From: CAYLVJ01 sp964501525
GTDB lineage: Bacteria > Patescibacteriota > Minisyncoccia > Minisyncoccales > CAYTKG01
Assembly (NCBI GenBank): GCA_964501525.1
Contig: CAZCSI010000013.1
Location: 1-15,814 of the forward strand
Direction: 5' to 3'
DNA: 15,814 bases
The notes beneath the pieces were generated by a model. It did not search any database, was not told the DNA's origin, and saw nothing but the letters and a program-made list of their open reading frames with translations. A program made the position numbers and the translations under genes. Positions 12,114 through 15,814 of the stretch are shown piece after piece (the first letter of the stretch is position 1; every line of letters starts with the position of its first letter).

Positions 12114-13454
12114 ATGAACTACGAGGCATTATTTAACCCTAAAAGTGTAGCTGTTGTTGGTGCTACGGACAGGCCCGGCTCTGTCGGATTTGGGCTTTGC
12201 AATAATTTATTGGAGGGCAGGGATGAAAGGGAGGTATACTGGGTTAACCCCAACAAAAAGCAGGTTTTGGGAATAAAAACCCATAACAAGATAACGGAGA
12301 TAAAAGAGGATGTTGATTTGGCAGTTATTGCTGTGCCGGCCGGCATAGTGCCTCAGGTGGTTGATGAAGCGATAGAGAAAAAGGTAAAAGCGGTAATTAT
12401 TATTTCGGCCGGGTTTGCGGAAGCAGGAAACCTCTCCGTTCAAGAAAAAATAGCTGAGAATTTGAGAAAAGCGGACATACCTTTGGTAGGCCCCAATTGT
12501 TTGGGGTTGATTATTCCGGGGAAGGACCTTAATGCCAGTTTTGCCCCTCTTACTCCCCGACAAGGAGGCATCGGATTTATCTCTCAGTCCGGAGCCTTAA
12601 TCGATTCCGTAATCGATGCTTCTTTAGAAGAAAGCTATGGTTTTTCCACTATTGTTTCTTTGGGCAATGCGGCCGGGTTGAAAATTCCTGATGTTTTAAA
12701 GTACCTGGATGAGGATGAGGAAACCAGGGTTATTGTTCTTTACGTAGAAGGCGTTAAACAGGGCAGGCGTTTGTTTGAAATCCTCAAGGGTTTATCCAAG
12801 CCGGTAGTGGCTTTGAAAGCCGGAAAAAGTAAGCTGGGGGCTGAGGCGGTTTCTTCTCATACCGGCTCTTTGACAGGTCAAAAGGAGATATACAGCGCTG
12901 TTTTCAAGCAGACAAAAGTTTTTGAGGTCAGTTCTCTGACAGAACTTTTTAGTGCAGCTAAAGCTTTAGCTTGGCAGCCGAGGTTCGAGGGCGGGATTGG
13001 AGTGGTGACCAACGCCGGCGGGCCGGGTGTACTTACAGCTGATTATTGTGAAAAGTTGGGGTTGAAATTAACTCCCATCAGCAAGGAGACTGTTGAGAAA
13101 TTGGAATCTTCAGGCAAGATGCATCCTTCCTTTTCGCGCTCCAACCCTTTGGATGTGGTAGGCGACGCTCCGGCTGAAAGATACGAGGCAGCGGTCAAAG
13201 CTCTTTTAAAGCAGGAAGACATAAAGGGATTGATGGTAATCCAGACCATGCAGGTTATGACAGAAGGGGAAAAAGGTGCTAACATATTGGTAGAGGCCCG
13301 TGAAAAATATCCTGACAAACCGATTGTAGCCTGTTTTATGGGCGGCAGGCTGACCCAGCCTTCTATTGATATTTTAGAAAACAATAAAATACCTAATTAT
13401 AAGGATCCTTGGCAGGCAGTGCTTGCTTTGAGGGTTTTAGTAAAAGATGAATAG
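12114..13454 (+). CDS. acdA: Acetyl-CoA synthetase (ADP-forming), alpha subunit
   Basis: The 446-residue protein has the normal alpha-subunit length. An N-terminal CoA-binding Rossmann domain carries SVAVVGATDRPGSVG (11-25). The two succinyl-CoA-synthetase-like domains follow, with FISQSGALID (155-164), YVEG (210-213) and SSHTGSLTG (247-255). H249 is the expected phosphohistidine and E212 the residue that stabilises it, by family knowledge. NAGGPGVLTAD and NPLDVVGDA mark the last domain. With the beta subunit it forms the cytoplasmic heterotetramer typical of archaea and some anaerobic bacteria, conserving the acetyl-CoA thioester energy as ATP in one step, without acetate kinase. A purine-rich GAAAGAG lies just before the ATG. 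The end overlaps the PEP synthase start by 8 bases, so the two enzymes are translationally coupled. Confidence 0.95.
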   Translation: MNYEALFNPKSVAVVGATDRPGSVGFGLCNNLLEGRDEREVYWVNPNKKQVLGIKTHNKITEIKEDVDLAVIAVPAGIVPQVVDEAIEKKVKAVIIISAGFAEAGNLSVQEKIAENLRKADIPLVGPNCLGLIIPGKDLNASFAPLTPRQGGIGFISQSGALIDSVIDASLEESYGFSTIVSLGNAAGLKIPDVLKYLDEDEETRVIVLYVEGVKQGRRLFEILKGLSKPVVALKAGKSKLGAEAVSSHTGSLTGQKEIYSAVFKQTKVFEVSSLTELFSAAKALAWQPRFEGGIGVVTNAGGPGVLTADYCEKLGLKLTPISKETVEKLESSGKMHPSFSRSNPLDVVGDAPAERYEAAVKALLKQEDIKGLMVIQTMQVMTEGEKGANILVEAREKYPDKPIVACFMGGRLTQPSIDILENNKIPNYKDPWQAVLALRVLVKDE

Positions 13455-15814
13455 AGAAGAAAAATATATTTTGGGGTTTCAAGAGGTAAACAAAAAAGAT
13501 ATCCCCCTGGTGGGGGGGAAGAACGCTTCTTTAGGAGAGATGCTTACCCAGCTTTCAGACAAGGGTGTCCGGGTTCCGGATGGTTTTGCTTTAACCACTA
13601 AGGCCTATTGGCATTTTATAGAAGAAAACGGGCTAAAAAAGAAGTTGGAAAAAGTTTTTAAGGATTTTGACCCCGACAGCATTAAAAGTTTGCAAAAAAT
13701 AGGGAAAGAGGCCCGTGAACTTATTCAAAAAGCGGAGCTTCCTTCTTCTTTAAGGCAGGAGACCTTAAAAGCCTATGAGTCCCTCGGGGAGCAGTACGAA
13801 ACAAAAAACGTGAGTGTGGCCGTTCGCTCCTCCGGTGTAGCCGAGGATGCACCTCAAGACTCTTTTGCCGGCCAGTTTGAAACCTTTTTGAACATACGCG
13901 GGAAAAAAGAACTTTTTAGAACCATTAAGGACTGTCTGGCTTCTTCTTTTGGAGACAGAGTCATCGCTTACCGTGAAGAAAAGGGTCTTGGTCATCTGGA
14001 GTTCGCCCTTTCCATCGGTGTTCAAAAAATGGTGCGCTCCGACCTGGCTTCTTCGGGGGTGATATTTACGGTTGACACGGAAAGCGGATTCGATAAAGTT
14101 GTTCTCGTCAATTCTATCTGGGGGGTGGGGGAGATGATCGTCAAAGGTAAAATCACGCCAGATGAGTTTTATGTTTTTAAACCGACCCTGGAGCAGGGTT
14201 ATAAAAGCATTATCCGCAAGGATTTAGGAAGAAAAGACAAAAAGCTTATCTACGGTAAAAAAGGAGGTTTGCGGGAGGTGAGTGTGGATAAGGAAAAACA
14301 GACGGTTTTTTCATTGGAAGATGATGAGGTTTTGACTCTGGCTCAGTGGGCGGTGGATATAGAAGAGCACTACGGTATTCCTCAGGATATTGAGTGGGCC
14401 AAAGACGGCGAGACAAACCGGCTTTTTATAGTCCAATCCCGGCCGGAAACGGTTCATACTCCGCAGGAAAAGAGATCTTATAAAGAGTACGAGATACAAA
14501 CAAAGGAGGCGCCGATTTTGACCGGTGTTGCGATCGGAGAAAAGATCGGACAGGGCAGGGTCCGCTTTATATCCGATGTCTCCAAGATATCCGGCTTTAA
14601 AAAAGGAGAGGTGCTGGTGACGGAGATGACCGATCCGGACTGGGTGCCGGTTATGAGAATAGCTTCTGCAATTGTTACCAACGAAGGAGGAAAAACCTGT
14701 CATGCCGCAATTGTCTCCCGCGAGCTGGGTGTTCCGTGTATTGTGGGTACGATAAAAGGGACTGAGGTTTTGAAAACCGGCGACGAGGTAACCGTGGACT
14801 GCACCCAGGGGCTGTCCGGGCGTGTGTTCAGGGGCCGGGTTCCTTTTGAGGTGAAAGAGTATGATTTAGAAACAATCCCGAATTTGGAAACAAAGATTAT
14901 GATTAATATCGGGGCTCCGGAGATGGCCTTTCATGCTTCTTTTCTGCCTGTTGAAGGGGTGGGATTGGCCAGGGAAGAGTTTATCATTACGGAAAAAATC
15001 AAGGTCCATCCTCTGGCTCTTTATCATTACCAGGAGCTGGAGGACAACAAGGTTAAAGAAGAGATAAGGCAGTTGACCATAGAGCACAAAGACAAGAAGG
15101 AGTATTTTATCAAAGAACTGGCTGAAGGTATAGCTCAAATCGGGGCTGCTTTTTATCCCGGAGAAGTTATTGTTCGTTTCTCCGACTTTAAAACCAATGA
15201 GTACAGAAATTTGATAGGCGGTTATCTTTTTGAAGGAGAGGAAGCCAACCCCATGCTTGGTTTCAGGGGCGCTTCCCGCTATCTTGACCAGCAATTCAAA
15301 CCTGCTTTTGAGATGGAGTGTGAAGCGATCAAGAGGGTCAGGGATGTTTTCGGGCTTAAAAACGTGTCGGTTATGATCCCTTTTTGCCGAACCGTAAAGG
15401 AGGGCAGAGAGATATTAAGCCTTATGAAGCAGTTTGGGCTGGAAAAAGGAACGGACGGGCTGAAGGTTTATGTGATGTGTGAGGTTCCCTCCAACGTGGA
15501 GCTGGCTCCGGATTTTCTCCAGCTTTTTGACGGATACTCAATCGGTTCCAACGATTTGACGCAGTTGACTTTAGGTATAGACAGGGACAACGCTAAAATG
15601 GCTCAGCAGGGAGACGAGAGGAACCCGGCTGTAAAGAGAATGATTGCCAGGGTGATAAGAGAGTGCAAGGCCAGGGGCAAGTATTCCGGAATCTGCGGCG
15701 AAGCGCCCAGCAACTGGCCCGAGTTCGCTCAATTTTTAATAGAAGAAGGTATAGATTCCATATCCCTTAATCCGGATGTGGTTATAAAAACCATACTCTC
15801 AGTATCTGAAAACC
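13447..15814 (+). CDS. ppsA: Phosphoenolpyruvate synthase, 3' end cut by the window
   Basis: The frame is open from the ATG at 13447 to the window end, 789 codons without a stop. The family is usually about 790-800 residues, so only the last few residues should be missing. Domains in order: ATP-grasp domain with GGKNASLGEM (23-32), VRSSGVAED (126-134) and VQSRPET (329-335); the mobile phosphohistidine domain with GGKTCHAAIVSRELG, H419 carrying the phosphate; and the TIM-barrel PEP domain with GVGLAREEF, GSNDLTQLTLGIDRDN (700-715) and the catalytic cysteine C750 in GICGEAPS. The reaction is pyruvate, ATP and water to PEP, AMP and phosphate. In glycolytic anaerobes it can run toward pyruvate and ATP. 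Its coupling to acdA and co-location with enolase favour that direction here, as inference. The start overlaps the acdA stop by 8 bases and has no clear Shine-Dalgarno. Confidence 0.95.
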   Translation, partial: MNREEKYILGFQEVNKKDIPLVGGKNASLGEMLTQLSDKGVRVPDGFALTTKAYWHFIEENGLKKKLEKVFKDFDPDSIKSLQKIGKEARELIQKAELPSSLRQETLKAYESLGEQYETKNVSVAVRSSGVAEDAPQDSFAGQFETFLNIRGKKELFRTIKDCLASSFGDRVIAYREEKGLGHLEFALSIGVQKMVRSDLASSGVIFTVDTESGFDKVVLVNSIWGVGEMIVKGKITPDEFYVFKPTLEQGYKSIIRKDLGRKDKKLIYGKKGGLREVSVDKEKQTVFSLEDDEVLTLAQWAVDIEEHYGIPQDIEWAKDGETNRLFIVQSRPETVHTPQEKRSYKEYEIQTKEAPILTGVAIGEKIGQGRVRFISDVSKISGFKKGEVLVTEMTDPDWVPVMRIASAIVTNEGGKTCHAAIVSRELGVPCIVGTIKGTEVLKTGDEVTVDCTQGLSGRVFRGRVPFEVKEYDLETIPNLETKIMINIGAPEMAFHASFLPVEGVGLAREEFIITEKIKVHPLALYHYQELEDNKVKEEIRQLTIEHKDKKEYFIKELAEGIAQIGAAFYPGEVIVRFSDFKTNEYRNLIGGYLFEGEEANPMLGFRGASRYLDQQFKPAFEMECEAIKRVRDVFGLKNVSVMIPFCRTVKEGREILSLMKQFGLEKGTDGLKVYVMCEVPSNVELAPDFLQLFDGYSIGSNDLTQLTLGIDRDNAKMAQQGDERNPAVKRMIARVIRECKARGKYSGICGEAPSNWPEFAQFLIEEGIDSISLNPDVVIKTILSVSEN

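Noticed and set aside
14311..15294. Minus-strand reading frames of 130 and 142 codons opposite ppsA
   Set aside because: They lie inside a continuous, motif-verified PEP synthase frame and show no protein-family features.

Overview
All genes in this window lie on the + strand and are tightly packed: 15 protein genes, gaps of 3 to 87 bases, several overlaps, and no gene-free stretch above about 90 bases. No tRNA, rRNA, CRISPR array or transposase was seen. The gene set suggests a small-genome anaerobic fermenter, most likely a Patescibacteria/CPR bacterium. The grounds are an archaeal-type phosphoglycerate mutase (ApgM), an ADP-forming acetyl-CoA synthetase, PEP synthase, compact divergent enzymes, and starts almost without Shine-Dalgarno sequences. 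This placement is an inference. TGA is used as a stop (for example at the end of dtd and nnrD), so the genetic code is standard and not the Gracilibacteria type.

Left part (1-4045): the 3' end of a membrane histidine kinase, a stand-alone receiver response regulator, D-aminoacyl-tRNA deacylase (dtd), a divergent FtsZ with a lysine-rich N-terminus, and a GalU-type nucleotidyltransferase. A short hairpin and a tandem duplication of the leader precede dtd. A good promoter candidate sits almost on top of the ftsZ start codon.

Middle part (4091-8314): NAD(P)H-hydrate dehydratase (nnrD), an AhpF-like thioredoxin reductase and a short enolase are joined by 8-base and 1-base overlaps. An 87-base spacer follows, carrying two DnaA-box-like 9-mers and a perfect 23-bp palindrome, and then apgM.

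Right part (8369-15814): a consensus-like promoter leads into a membrane-anchored thioredoxin-fold protein, a small CPYC glutaredoxin, GAPDH, an exported cysteine-rich protein of unknown function, the two subunits of ADP-forming acetyl-CoA synthetase (beta then alpha), and PEP synthase, which is cut by the window end only a few residues short of its usual length.

Read together, the right two thirds is a carbon and energy module: GAPDH, ApgM, enolase, PEP synthase (probably run toward pyruvate) and acetyl-CoA to acetate with ATP formation. It is interleaved with a thiol-redox module: reductase, glutaredoxin, membrane thioredoxin-fold protein and a cysteine-rich exported protein. NnrD fits as repair of damaged NAD(P)H, a known side product of GAPDH. 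Phosphoglycerate kinase and a pyruvate:ferredoxin oxidoreductase are not in the window.
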